Origin: Bradyrhizobium sp. Rc3b
GTDB taxonomy: Bacteria > Pseudomonadota > Alphaproteobacteria > Rhizobiales > Xanthobacteraceae
DNA length: 64,000 bases
NCBI RefSeq assembly: GCF_900114915.1
Contig: NZ_FOUS01000013.1
Location: forward strand, 211,919-275,918
Direction: 5' to 3'
Below are positions 49,208 through 57,842 of this stretch, piece after piece. Both the position numbers and the translations under genes were made by a program. The notes beneath the pieces are model-generated. The model was not told where the DNA came from. It ran no database searches and saw nothing but the letters and a program-made list of their open reading frames with translations. The first letter of the stretch is position 1, and each line of letters opens with the position of its first letter.

Positions 49208-50113
49208 TCAATCTTCGGATGGCTCCGCAGAGGCCAGTTCGCCGGCGATTTTGACCAGCGCCGACAGCAGCGGATTCTCGTCGTCGCGGCGCCAGACCAT
49301 GAACAGCTCGACGGGGACGCGCGTGCGCAGCTTCAGCGGGCGCAGGCGCACGTCGGAAATCTTCAGGCTCGCCGCCGCCGCCGGCACGATGGCAAGGCCG
49401 AGGCCGGCGCGCACCATGGCGAGGATCGAGTGGATCTGGCTGAGATGCTGGACGTAGCGCGGCAGCACGTCGGCACGGGTGAAAAGCGCCACCAGGAGAT
49501 CGTGGAAGTAGCGGCTCTCATAGGGCGAATACATCACGAAGGGCTGGTCGTCGAAATCCTTGATGGTGATGCTGTCGGCATTCGCCAGCGGATGCTTCTT
49601 CGGGATCGCGGCGAGCAGCGGCTCGGCGACGACGCGGCGGCTGGTGAGCTCGGGCCGCGCGATCGGCGGCCTGAGCAGGCCGGCGTCGATCTGGCCCGAC
49701 GTCAGCGCCTCGAACTGGTCGCCCGACACCATCTCCTTCAGCGAGAAATCCACCTCGGGCAGTTTGGCGCGGCAGGCCGCGACCAGTTCGGGCAGGAAGC
49801 CATAGGCCGCGGCCGCGGTGAAGCCGATCTTCAGCGAGCCGGTCTTGCCGAGCGCGATGCGGCGGGCGACTTGCGAGGCGCTTTCGGCGAGCTTGAGGAT
49901 GCGCCGCGCCTCCGGCAGGAAGCTACGCCCGGCCGGCGTCAGGCGCACCGAGCGGCTGGTGCGCTCGAGCAGCGGCGCATCGATGATGTGCTCGAGCACC
50001 TGGATCTGCCGGGACAGCGGCGGCTGGGTCATGTTCAGCCGCGTCGCGGCGCGGCCGAAATGCAGTTCCTCCGCCACCGTGACGAAACAGCGGAGCTGGT
50101 TGAGGTCGAACAT
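49208..50113 (-). CDS. LysR-type transcriptional regulator of the aldarate locus
   Basis: 301 residues from the ATG at 50113. N-terminal winged helix (LNQLRCFVTVAEELHFGRAA and TRLNMTQPPLSRQIQVLE), then the LysR effector domain (SLKIGFTAAAAYGFLPELV). It lies between the transporter and the catabolic genes on the same strand, so control by glucarate or galactarate is likely but inferred. Confidence 0.88.
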   Translation of the reverse strand: MFDLNQLRCFVTVAEELHFGRAATRLNMTQPPLSRQIQVLEHIIDAPLLERTSRSVRLTPAGRSFLPEARRILKLAESASQVARRIALGKTGSLKIGFTAAAAYGFLPELVAACRAKLPEVDFSLKEMVSGDQFEALTSGQIDAGLLRPPIARPELTSRRVVAEPLLAAIPKKHPLANADSITIKDFDDQPFVMYSPYESRYFHDLLVALFTRADVLPRYVQHLSQIHSILAMVRAGLGLAIVPAAAASLKISDVRLRPLKLRTRVPVELFMVWRRDDENPLLSALVKIAGELASAEPSED

Positions 50114-50181
50114 CGATACATGCCTTAGATGGATAAGGCGTTTCCCCGGTACTTCTAGCATCGATCATCCCCAAAACAAAG

Positions 50182-50204
50182 ACGGCGGCTTTTTGGGCCG
50201 CCGT
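50182..50204 (-). terminator. Terminator after the aldarate transporter
   Basis: ACGGCGGC (50182-50189) and GCCGCCGT (50197-50204) with a 7-base loop. On the minus strand it is followed by CTTTGTTTTGG. It would separate the transporter transcript from the LysR gene. Confidence 0.75.
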
Positions 50205-50237
50205 TGAGTTGCCTGGTCAAGCTCCCATCGGGAGCCC

Positions 50238-51590
50238 TCAGGAGGAACGTTTGAGCGTCACCCGCTCGATCTTGCCGACGATGACGAGATAGGCGAACGC
50301 CGCCACCAACGCGTTGAGGCCCACGAACACCAGCGCGCCGTTGAACGAGCCGGTCGCGGCCAGGATGTAGCCGATCACGATCGGCGTGGTGATCGAGGAC
50401 AAATTGCCGAAGGTGTTGAACAGGCCGCCGGAGACGCCGCCGGCTTCCTTCGGCGAGGTGTCGGAGACGACCGCCCAGCCGAGCGCACCGATGCCCTTGC
50501 CGAAGAAGGCGAGCGCCATGAAGCCGACCACCATCGCCTGTCCGTCGACATAGTTGCAGGCGATGATCGACATCGACAGCAGCATGCCGCCGACGATCGG
50601 GATCTTGCGTGCCATGGTCAGCGAGCCGGTCCGGCGCAGGATCGCATCGGAAATGATGCCGCCGAGCACGCCGCCGATGAAGCCGCACAGCGCCGGCAGC
50701 GTCGCGACGAAGCCGGCTTGCAGGATCGACAGGCCGCGCTCCTTGACCAGGTAGACCGGGAACCAAGTCAGGAAGAAATAGGTCAGCGTGTTGATGCAAT
50801 ACTGGCCGAGATAGACGCCGAGCATCATGCGGTTGGAGAGCAGCTGACGGATGTGGTCCCAGCCGGAGCCGACCTCTTGCGCACGCTCGCGCAACTGATC
50901 GTTCTTGGGCGCGTCGAGATCGACCAGCGCGCCGCCTTCCTTGATGTAGTCGAACTCGGCATCGTTGATCGAAGGATGCTCCTTCGGGCCGTAAATGGTC
51001 TTGAGCCAGACGAAGCCCATGACGATGCCGAGCGCGCCCATCACGAAGAACACGAAGCGCCAGCCATGGGCATGCGCGATCCAGCCCATCAGCGGCGCGA
51101 AGATCACGGTGGCGAAATACTGTCCCGAGTTGAAGAAGGCCGACGCGGTGCCGCGCTCGTTGCCCGGAAACCATGCCGCGACGATGCGGGCGTTGGCGGG
51201 GAAGGAGGGCGCTTCCGCGACGCCGACAAGGAGGCGGAGCGCGAACAGCACGACAACAGCCGTGCCGGCGCTGAGGAAGCCAACCCAGCCCTGCATCAGC
51301 GTGAACAGCGACCAGACGATGATGCTGAAGGCATAGACAAGGCGCGAGCCATAGCGGTCGAGCAGCCAGCCGCCCGGGACCTGCGCCGCGACATAGGACC
51401 AGCCGAACGCCGAGAAGATCCAGCCCATGGCGACGGGATCGAGATGCAGCTCCTTGGACAGCGCGGGGCCTGCGATCGACAGCGTGGCGCGGTCGGCATA
51501 ATTGACGGTGGTGACCAGGAACAACATGGTCACGATGAACAGCCTGACGCGAGACCTTCTCACGTCCGCTGCGGACACCACTGCGCTCAT
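50238..51590 (-). CDS. gudP: MFS glucarate/galactarate transporter (GudP-like, anion:cation symporter family)
   Basis: 450 residues from the ATG at 51590 with a GAGGAGG ribosome-binding site. Twelve membrane helices: NYADRATLSIAGPALSKELHL, WSYVAAQVPGGWLLDRYGSR and AEAPSFPANARIVAAWFP are classic for the ACS family (GudP, GarP, ExuT). A large cytoplasmic loop lies between helices 6 and 7. Placement beside the aldarate genes supports D-glucarate or galactarate as substrate. Confidence 0.87.
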   Translation of the reverse strand: MSAVVSAADVRRSRVRLFIVTMLFLVTTVNYADRATLSIAGPALSKELHLDPVAMGWIFSAFGWSYVAAQVPGGWLLDRYGSRLVYAFSIIVWSLFTLMQGWVGFLSAGTAVVVLFALRLLVGVAEAPSFPANARIVAAWFPGNERGTASAFFNSGQYFATVIFAPLMGWIAHAHGWRFVFFVMGALGIVMGFVWLKTIYGPKEHPSINDAEFDYIKEGGALVDLDAPKNDQLRERAQEVGSGWDHIRQLLSNRMMLGVYLGQYCINTLTYFFLTWFPVYLVKERGLSILQAGFVATLPALCGFIGGVLGGIISDAILRRTGSLTMARKIPIVGGMLLSMSIIACNYVDGQAMVVGFMALAFFGKGIGALGWAVVSDTSPKEAGGVSGGLFNTFGNLSSITTPIVIGYILAATGSFNGALVFVGLNALVAAFAYLVIVGKIERVTLKRSS

Positions 51591-51668
51591 CAGGCGCCTC
51601 CTCAAGTCGAAATGTTTCCTCGATCCGACTCCTAGAGGCGCGCGCGGCAAAGTGTCCAAGCTCAAGGG

Positions 51669-51684
51669 GGTATCGATCGATACC
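51669..51684. promoter_or_regulatory. 16-base palindrome upstream of gudP
   Basis: GGTATCGATCGATACC is a perfect palindrome, 78 bases before the transporter start. Its core TATCGATCGAT resembles TATCGACCGAT at 49185-49195 upstream of kdgD. Likely an operator for the local LysR or a shared regulator; inferred. Confidence 0.5.
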
Positions 51685-51788
51685 GTTTTTGGATTGATGA
51701 AACGGCAAGTAGCGGGGAACGATGCTGGCGCGGAGTGAATGTGCGAGCACCAAGCACTCCGCTGTCGTTCCGCGCGAAGGCGGGGAAT

Positions 51789-51948
51789 CCAGTACGCCGC
51801 AGCCTCGATTCAAGACTGCCGTCGCGGCGTACTGGATCGCCCGGTCAAGCCGGGCTGCCGAGGTGCGAGGACGTTGCGCGTAGCCCGCATGAGCGAAGCG
51901 ATATGCGGGGAGATGGCTCCGGATGTCGCTGCGCTCATCCGGGCTACG
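51789..51948. repeat. Two adjacent palindromic intergenic repeats
   Basis: First, CCAGTACGCCGC (51789-51800) inverted as GCGGCGTACTGG (51824-51835). Second, 51879-51948, ends CGTAGCCCG and CGGGCTACG, same CCCGGATG family as 1911-1987. They fill most of the 384-base gap between gudP and the SGNH gene. Confidence 0.8.
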
Positions 51949-51974
51949 ACTCGCAAAAGGAGTCTTCGCGCGCG

Positions 51975-53927
51975 CTACTGCTTTGCGCTCGGCAACAGCT
52001 GCGGCAGAAATCCGCGCGTGACGCCCGGCGGCACGGCATCGAGCCCGAGCACGGCGCTCGCGGCCGGCAGCGCCGCATCCGCCATCGCCGCATGCCCTTC
52101 CGCGCTCGGATGCACCGCGCCGCCATAAACGGCGGAGAGCACGCCCCAGGTGGCGTCGTGAATGTCGGTCGGCTGGCTCGCCGCCGGCAATCCCTGCGGA
52201 TAGGTCATCGCGGCAAAATAGCTGTCATTGGCATCGCGGATCCAGCGCGCGCGGGGTAAATAGGCGCGGTATTCCGAGGCGCCGCGGCCGCACAGCATCG
52301 GCTGGCTCGCCGCGCTCACGATGTCTGGATTGAAGCTCTGGCCGTTCTCGGCAAAGCAGCTGCGGTCGAATTCGGGGTCGTTGCCGGAATGGGCGCAGAA
52401 GCCGTGATCGGCGAACGCCGCCTGATGCGCATCGACGAAGGTCATGCGGTCGGCTTCGGGATCGCGGCACAGCGCGCCGCGGGTGCAGGTGGCGAGCCCC
52501 TTCAGCTGCGGCAAGAACTCGGTGTCGACGAAGGTCGAGACGCGGGCAAGGCGCTGCGGATCGGCGTTGAAGGCCGGATGGATGTCGAAGCCGGCCCGGC
52601 CGCCGCGGCAGGGCACGCCGCCGTCGGCGAGCGCGGGGTTGGCGTAGGAAACATAGACGACATGCGAGAGGTCGCCGCCGACCAGCGGCTTGAGCGCCTC
52701 GCGCAGCTTGACGAAGTTCTGCGGCAGTTCGCGCGCCAGCGCATCGCGGGAATCGTCGACGCTCGCCATCACGCCGGAGCGGCGGAACAGCGCGCGCTCG
52801 GTCGCGGTCTCGACGATCACGTCGGCAACGAGACCGGAGAAATAGACGTCGTTGGCGCCGACAGAGAGCAGCACGAGGTCGAGCGTGCGGTCGGGCTGGC
52901 GCTTCTTCGCCGCGGTGAGCGCCTCGCGCAACTCGGCGACTTGCGCGTTCACGCTGGTGTTGCAGACACCGGTCTTGCCGGGCGGGCATTCGCGGGCGCG
53001 CTGCGAGCCGAGCAGCCCATCGCCGATGCTGGCACCGGTGCAGGCGAGCGGCAGGTAGGTCACTGCGATGTGGGTGTAGCGCACGGCGAGTGCGAGGGCG
53101 GTGCGCGTCTGGTAGCTGTAGAGCGAGCGGTGGCAGGGCGAGTTGAACCAGAGCGCGCTGTAACGCTGCCAGTTGGCCAGCGTGTCCGGCGCCTCGCAGG
53201 CGCGGCCGCCTTTGAAGCCGTGGCGGCTCGGCCGGTAGTACTGCGCGCCGGCGGTGCCCAGATAGGAGCGGAAGCAAAACCCTTCGTCCGACAGCGCCAG
53301 CGGCCGGTCCGGATTGCCTTCGCCGGAGGCGATGCTGTCCCCGAGGCCGGCGACGAAGATGTCGCGGACCTGGATCTCGGTCTGGACGCGCTGGGTCGGA
53401 TCGGAGCCGGACGAGACGTCGACGGTCGCGACCGTCTGCTTGCCGTAGCGGACGCGCAAATTGATCGGCTCGGCGCAGTCGAAGGTCGATTGTTGCGGCC
53501 CGTCGCCGTCGTCGAACGACCAGGCGCAGGTGGCGCCGACCGGCACCGCGCCAACGAGGCGGACGGTGACGGGGTGATCGATCGGGGTGAGGTAGTTTTC
53601 CTTGGTGTTGTCGCGGGTGCAGGGCTGGTTGACCCGGCCCTGGAGGTCGATGCAGAGCCGGTTGACCATGTTGCGGGCCCAGCCGCGGCCCTCGCTCTGG
53701 AGCTCCAGCGATTGCTCGGCGGCCAGGATGCTGCGGTTGCGGGCGTTCTCGACATGGAGCAGGAAGTCGCGCTCCTCGCGGAACAGCCGGAAGCGGTTAC
53801 GCACCTCCCAATTGATCTGCAGGGCGCCGGTGTCCTGAGCGCTAGCGCGCTCGGGCGGCATGGCCGTCAGAATCCCGGCAAGCAACAGGGCGCCTGCGGA
53901 AAGGGTACGAAGGAATACAGGGATCAT
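51975..53927 (-). CDS. Exported SGNH/GDSL-type hydrolase, large
   Basis: 650 residues from the ATG at 53927, signal peptide about 1-30 (ending RASA-QD). An N-terminal beta-rich region (about 35-185) precedes the hydrolase. Nucleophile block GLGDSIASGEGNPD (Ser198), Asn block LLSVGANDVYFSG and the C-terminal HPSAEGH (catalytic His) are present, with long Cys-containing insertions. Such enzymes cleave esters in lipids or polysaccharides; the substrate is unknown. The length is far above a simple GDSL domain. Confidence 0.83.
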   Translation of the reverse strand: MIPVFLRTLSAGALLLAGILTAMPPERASAQDTGALQINWEVRNRFRLFREERDFLLHVENARNRSILAAEQSLELQSEGRGWARNMVNRLCIDLQGRVNQPCTRDNTKENYLTPIDHPVTVRLVGAVPVGATCAWSFDDGDGPQQSTFDCAEPINLRVRYGKQTVATVDVSSGSDPTQRVQTEIQVRDIFVAGLGDSIASGEGNPDRPLALSDEGFCFRSYLGTAGAQYYRPSRHGFKGGRACEAPDTLANWQRYSALWFNSPCHRSLYSYQTRTALALAVRYTHIAVTYLPLACTGASIGDGLLGSQRARECPPGKTGVCNTSVNAQVAELREALTAAKKRQPDRTLDLVLLSVGANDVYFSGLVADVIVETATERALFRRSGVMASVDDSRDALARELPQNFVKLREALKPLVGGDLSHVVYVSYANPALADGGVPCRGGRAGFDIHPAFNADPQRLARVSTFVDTEFLPQLKGLATCTRGALCRDPEADRMTFVDAHQAAFADHGFCAHSGNDPEFDRSCFAENGQSFNPDIVSAASQPMLCGRGASEYRAYLPRARWIRDANDSYFAAMTYPQGLPAASQPTDIHDATWGVLSAVYGGAVHPSAEGHAAMADAALPAASAVLGLDAVPPGVTRGFLPQLLPSAKQ

Positions 53928-54013
53928 GGCCCGCGTCTTCAACGGCAAAGTTGAGGCGGAAATAAGAGAGCATTGCTCCGCCGCCCGCAACCCCGCCGGG
54001 TCCAGATCGTGGC

Positions 54014-55096
54014 CTACCGCTTGTTGGCCTGGCGCAGTATCCGCTCGCGCTCCATCGGCGTCACCTGCTTGGGCAGATTGGCCTGCGCGCAGGCCTCCGC
54101 CAGCCGCCGCCGCTCCTGCCAGGGCTCGACCACGTTCATCCAGAGCTCGCGCGTGCCCATGATCGAGATGGCGAGGCCGAACGGGATCACGAAATAGAGA
54201 AGGCGGAACACCAGCAGCGTCGCCAGAAGTTGCTCGCGGCCGAATTCGGGCAGCGCCAGCAGCATGGCGGCATCGAACACGCCGATCGAGCCGGGGGCAT
54301 GGCTGGCGAAGCCGAGCAGCGTCGCCAGGATGAACACCACCGCCAGCGACATGAAGTCGATCGGCGGATTGGCCGGCATCAGCAGGTACATCGCCGTGGC
54401 GCAGAAGCCGAGATCGACCACCCCGATCAGGATCTGGACCAGCGTCAGCGGCGCCGACGGCAGCACCACCTTCCAGCCCTTCTGGCCGAGCTCGCGCCGC
54501 TTCTCGCCCATGCAGAGCCAGACCAGATAGGCACCGATCGAGGCGAGGCCGCCGAGCGCGATCAGCCGATTGATCGAGGAGGGGAGCTGATCCATCGAGG
54601 ACGCCGCATCCGGATGGATCGCCATGCCGATCGAGAGCACGAAGATGTTACCGAGCCAGAAGGTCAGGCCCGACAGGAAGCAGATCTTGGCGACGTCGAT
54701 CGCGTTCAGCCCGTAGTCCGAATAGATCCGGAAGCGGATCGCGCCGCCGGTGAAGACCGTGGCGCCGATGTTGTGGCCGATCGAATAGGACGTGAAGCTG
54801 GAGAGCGCCGCAATGCGGTACGGCACGTGCTTCTTGCCGATCGTTCGCAGTGCAAAAAAATCGTAGAAGGTCAGCGTACAGAACGCAAAGAACACGCAGA
54901 TCGCCGCCAGCCCGATGCTCCCGCGGGGAATCTCGGTTAACGCGGTCAGGATGACCCCGGTATCGATGCCCTTGAGGGTCCGCACCAGCGAGGTGATCGC
55001 GAAGGCGATGATGAAGACGCTCGCGGCTACTCCGAGCCGTCGCCAGCCGATCCATCTCTTGAAGCCGCGTTGCAGCGCGGGCAGCAGTCCGTGCAT
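54014..55096 (-). CDS. YbhN/LPG synthase transmembrane-domain family protein
   Basis: 360 residues, about 8 membrane helices. The core SSFTSYSIGHNIGATVFTGGAIRFRIY and GFASHAPGSIGVFDAAML match the lysylphosphatidylglycerol synthase (MprF) flippase half; the aminoacyl-transferase half is missing, so no lipid-lysylating activity is expected. Possible lipid transport role. A charged tail (about 330-360) is cytoplasmic. Monocistronic, 86 bases downstream of the SGNH gene start region. Confidence 0.85.
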   Translation of the reverse strand: MHGLLPALQRGFKRWIGWRRLGVAASVFIIAFAITSLVRTLKGIDTGVILTALTEIPRGSIGLAAICVFFAFCTLTFYDFFALRTIGKKHVPYRIAALSSFTSYSIGHNIGATVFTGGAIRFRIYSDYGLNAIDVAKICFLSGLTFWLGNIFVLSIGMAIHPDAASSMDQLPSSINRLIALGGLASIGAYLVWLCMGEKRRELGQKGWKVVLPSAPLTLVQILIGVVDLGFCATAMYLLMPANPPIDFMSLAVVFILATLLGFASHAPGSIGVFDAAMLLALPEFGREQLLATLLVFRLLYFVIPFGLAISIMGTRELWMNVVEPWQERRRLAEACAQANLPKQVTPMERERILRQANKR

Positions 55097-55408
55097 TCAT
55101 CCTCCCGGCGGGGGGCAAGACCGACCAGGCCAGACATTGGCCAGTCGGGTACGATCACGGCCAAAAGCAGGCATCGATCGCGGGGCATGATCCAGCTCAT
55201 TTAAGGCAAAAACACCGGCTTGTGCAGCCCTTGACAACAATTGGTTCTGCGTCGGACCGATCACTTTTGTCATACGCGGTTCACATCGGCGGCGCGTTAA
55301 GCATATGAGTCGTGAAACCGGTTCGGCCCCGCGCGTTTCGTATGCCGACACCATTTCAGATGCCGGTACCGTCCGCATTGTTCCAGCGCAAGCCATCTTG
55401 GTCTTTTT
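55097..55408. other. Spacer before the EcfG promoter
   Basis: Contains TTGACA at 55233-55238 and AT-rich stretches but no gene or repeat that I can support. It must hold the promoter of the minus-strand YbhN-like gene. Confidence 0.35.
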
Positions 55409-55433
55409 GGAACGTCGATGCCGCGTGTCCGTT
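55409..55433 (+). promoter_or_regulatory. EcfG (general stress response) promoter
   Basis: GGAAC (55409-55413), exactly 16 bases, CGTT (55430-55433): an exact match to the alphaproteobacterial sigma-EcfG consensus. It points at the DUF892 gene starting at 55525, giving a leader of roughly 80 bases. Confidence 0.8.
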
Positions 55434-55524
55434 GGGCCCCATCAGCAACCGAACATGGCGGAATAAGCGGCTTTTCGTGCAAGCCGCTGCCTTCGTGTTC
55501 CACAAAACCGAAGAGGACGGAACG

Positions 55525-56031
55525 ATGGGACTGTTCACAAAAGACATCAAGACCATGAACGACCTGTTCGTGCACCAGCTCCAGGACATCTATTACGCCG
55601 AGCAGCAGCTGACCAAGGCGCTGCCGAAGATGGCCAGTAAGGCCACCGATCCGCAGCTGAAGCAGGGCTTTTTGACGCACCTTGAAGAAACCAAGCAGCA
55701 CGTCGCGCGGCTCGAAGAAGTGTTCAAGATGCACGGCGTCCCCGTGAAGGCGGTCGATTGTCCGGCGATCGACGGCATCATCGAGGAGGCCGACGAGACC
55801 GCCGGCGAGGTCGCCGACAAGGCGGTGCTCGATGCCGCCCTGATCAACGCGGCGCAGGCCGCCGAACATTACGAGATCGTACGCTACGGCAGCCTGATCG
55901 CCTGGGCCAAGCAGCTCGGCCGCAATGACTGCGCGACCGTGCTCGCCAAGACGCTTGAGGAGGAGAAGGCGACCGACAAAAAGCTGACCACGCTCGCCGA
56001 GAGCAAGGTCAATCTGCGCGCGGCGAGCTGA
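55525..56031 (+). CDS. DUF892 (YciE/YciF) ferritin-like stress protein
   Basis: 168 residues from the ATG at 55525 with a GAGGACGG ribosome-binding site. Ferritin-like four-helix pattern: LFVHQLQDIYYAEQQLTKAL, HLEETKQHVARLEEVF, AAQAAEHYEIVRYGSLI and LEEEKATDKKLT carry the Glu/His metal ligands. YciF-type proteins are induced by stress. The EcfG promoter 92-116 bases upstream supports general-stress control. Confidence 0.92.
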   Translation: MGLFTKDIKTMNDLFVHQLQDIYYAEQQLTKALPKMASKATDPQLKQGFLTHLEETKQHVARLEEVFKMHGVPVKAVDCPAIDGIIEEADETAGEVADKAVLDAALINAAQAAEHYEIVRYGSLIAWAKQLGRNDCATVLAKTLEEEKATDKKLTTLAESKVNLRAAS

Positions 56032-56100
56032 TGAAGGTAAAGCGACGGGCGCGCCGCGCGGCTATCCGTGCGGCGCTCTCGCCACATATGCTCTGTCATC

Positions 56101-56212
56101 GCCCGCCTAGTGCGCGATTGCGCACAGGGGCGGGCGATCCAGTATTCCAGAGACAATAATGGGATACGGAGAAGCCGCGGCGTACTGGAATCCCCGCATG
56201 CGCCGGGCACGA
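56101..56212. repeat. Palindromic intergenic repeat
   Basis: GCCCGCC (56101) with GGGCGGGC form one hairpin (with inner TGCGCgattGCGCA); ATCCAGTATTCCAG and GGCGTACTGGAATCCC form a second. The CCAGTA/TACTGG ends recall 51789-51835. No gene is present from 56032 to the MFS start. Confidence 0.7.
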
Positions 56213-56320
56213 CACCGCTTGTAAGGCGAGTGCCCGCAGCATCCATCCTTCGTCCATTATCGAAACATGACTGCGCAATGAGAGCGTATATATCGCATGG
56301 GGCTGCAATCGAGGTGCAGC

Positions 56321-57730
56321 ATGCGAGCCACCACCATCAAACATGAAATCTTTCAGGACAGGACCGGCGCGTCGCGCGCCGGTTCGCCTCTTGCGACCTC
56401 GCTCACGCTGGCCGCGATGAGCCTTGGCTACGGCGTGGTGCAGCTCGACGTCACCATCGTCAACACCGCGCTCGATGCGATGGGCCGGACGCTCGGCGGC
56501 GGTGTCGCCGAACTGCAATGGGTGGTCAGCGCCTACACCATCGCGTTTGCCGCCTTCATCCTGACGGCAGGCGCGCTCGGCGACCGCATCGGCGCCAAGC
56601 GAGTCTTCATGGCGGGGTTCGCCATCTTCACCGCGGCTTCGTTCGCCTGCGCGCTGTCTCCCAATGCGACCGTGCTGATCGCAGCGCGGTTGGTGCAGGG
56701 GCTGGCGGCGGCGATTCTGGTGCCGAATTCCCTCGCGCTGCTCAATCATGCCTATCCGGACGAGCGAGCGCGCGGCCGTGCCGTCGCGGTCTGGGCTGCT
56801 GGCGCGAGCCTCGCGCTCACCGCGGGCCCCTTCGTCGGCGGCGCGCTGATCACGCTGGTCGGCTGGCGCGCGATTTTCCTGGTCAATCTGCCGATCGGGC
56901 TCGCCGGCCTGTGGCTGAGCTGGCGCTACGCCAGCGAAACCACGCGGGCCCGCTCGCGCGAGATCGATCTGCCCGGCCAGCTTGCCGCGATCGGCGCATT
57001 GGGGGCGCTGGCGGGCGCCATCATCGAAGGCGGTGCGCTCGGGTGGGATCATCCGGCCGTGATCGCAGCCTTCGTCGGTGCCGCAGGTCTCGCCGCGCTC
57101 TTCATGTGGCGCGAGAGCCGCGCGGCGCAGCCGATGCTACCACTGTCGCTGTTCGGCCAGAGGCTGTTCGCGCTGACCTCGCTCGTCGGCCTGCTCGTCA
57201 ATATCGCGATCTACGGCCTCATCTTCGTGCTCAGCCTGTACTTCCAGCGGATCAATGGGCTGTCGGCGTGGTGGACCGGGCTCGCCTTCGTGCCGATGAT
57301 GGCGGCGGTGCTGCCGGTCAATCTGCTGGCGCCGCACCTCGCCGAGCGCATCGGCCCGTGCCCGACCATCGTGGTCGGTGCCAGCGTGTCGGCGCTCGGC
57401 TGTCTCGGTTTGCTGTGGATCGCGGCTGATACGAGCTATTGGGCGATCTTCGCGCAGATGATCGCGATCAGCGGCGGACTTGGGCTGCTGGTTCCGCCGC
57501 TGACCTCGACCTTGCTGGGCAGTGTCGACAAGGCGCGCTCCGGCATCGCGGCGGGCGTCCTGAACGCGACGCGGCAGACCGGCAGCGTCCTCGGCGTCGC
57601 GCTGTTCGGCTCGCTGGTGGCCGCGGAGGGGGCGTTCATGGCGGGGCTGCATCTGTCGCTGGTCGTGTCCGCATCCGTCCTGCTACTCGCTGCCATCGCG
57701 ATCGGCCTGGGTGCGCCGGCGCGAGGATGA
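56321..57730 (+). CDS. MFS drug:H+ antiporter, DHA2 (14-TM) family
   Basis: 469 residues from the ATG at 56321; an in-frame ATG at 56297 is an alternative. Motif D1 QLDVTIVNTAL, WVVSAYTIAFAAFILTAGALGDRIGAKR (motif A, split), RLVQGLAAA and motif C ALTAGPFVGGALI mark DHA2 exporters such as QacA/EmrB. About 14 helices. Substrate unknown; no linked regulator or membrane-fusion gene. Confidence 0.88.
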   Translation: MRATTIKHEIFQDRTGASRAGSPLATSLTLAAMSLGYGVVQLDVTIVNTALDAMGRTLGGGVAELQWVVSAYTIAFAAFILTAGALGDRIGAKRVFMAGFAIFTAASFACALSPNATVLIAARLVQGLAAAILVPNSLALLNHAYPDERARGRAVAVWAAGASLALTAGPFVGGALITLVGWRAIFLVNLPIGLAGLWLSWRYASETTRARSREIDLPGQLAAIGALGALAGAIIEGGALGWDHPAVIAAFVGAAGLAALFMWRESRAAQPMLPLSLFGQRLFALTSLVGLLVNIAIYGLIFVLSLYFQRINGLSAWWTGLAFVPMMAAVLPVNLLAPHLAERIGPCPTIVVGASVSALGCLGLLWIAADTSYWAIFAQMIAISGGLGLLVPPLTSTLLGSVDKARSGIAAGVLNATRQTGSVLGVALFGSLVAAEGAFMAGLHLSLVVSASVLLLAAIAIGLGAPARG

Positions 57731-57842
57731 ACAATCCGAGTGAATGGGCACATCTTCCGTTCACCATTGCCGCAACAGGCGCGTAGCCAGTTACCACCTG
57801 TCCACCTCTGTTGGTTCAACTGCGGGTCCATAGGGGCCCGCG

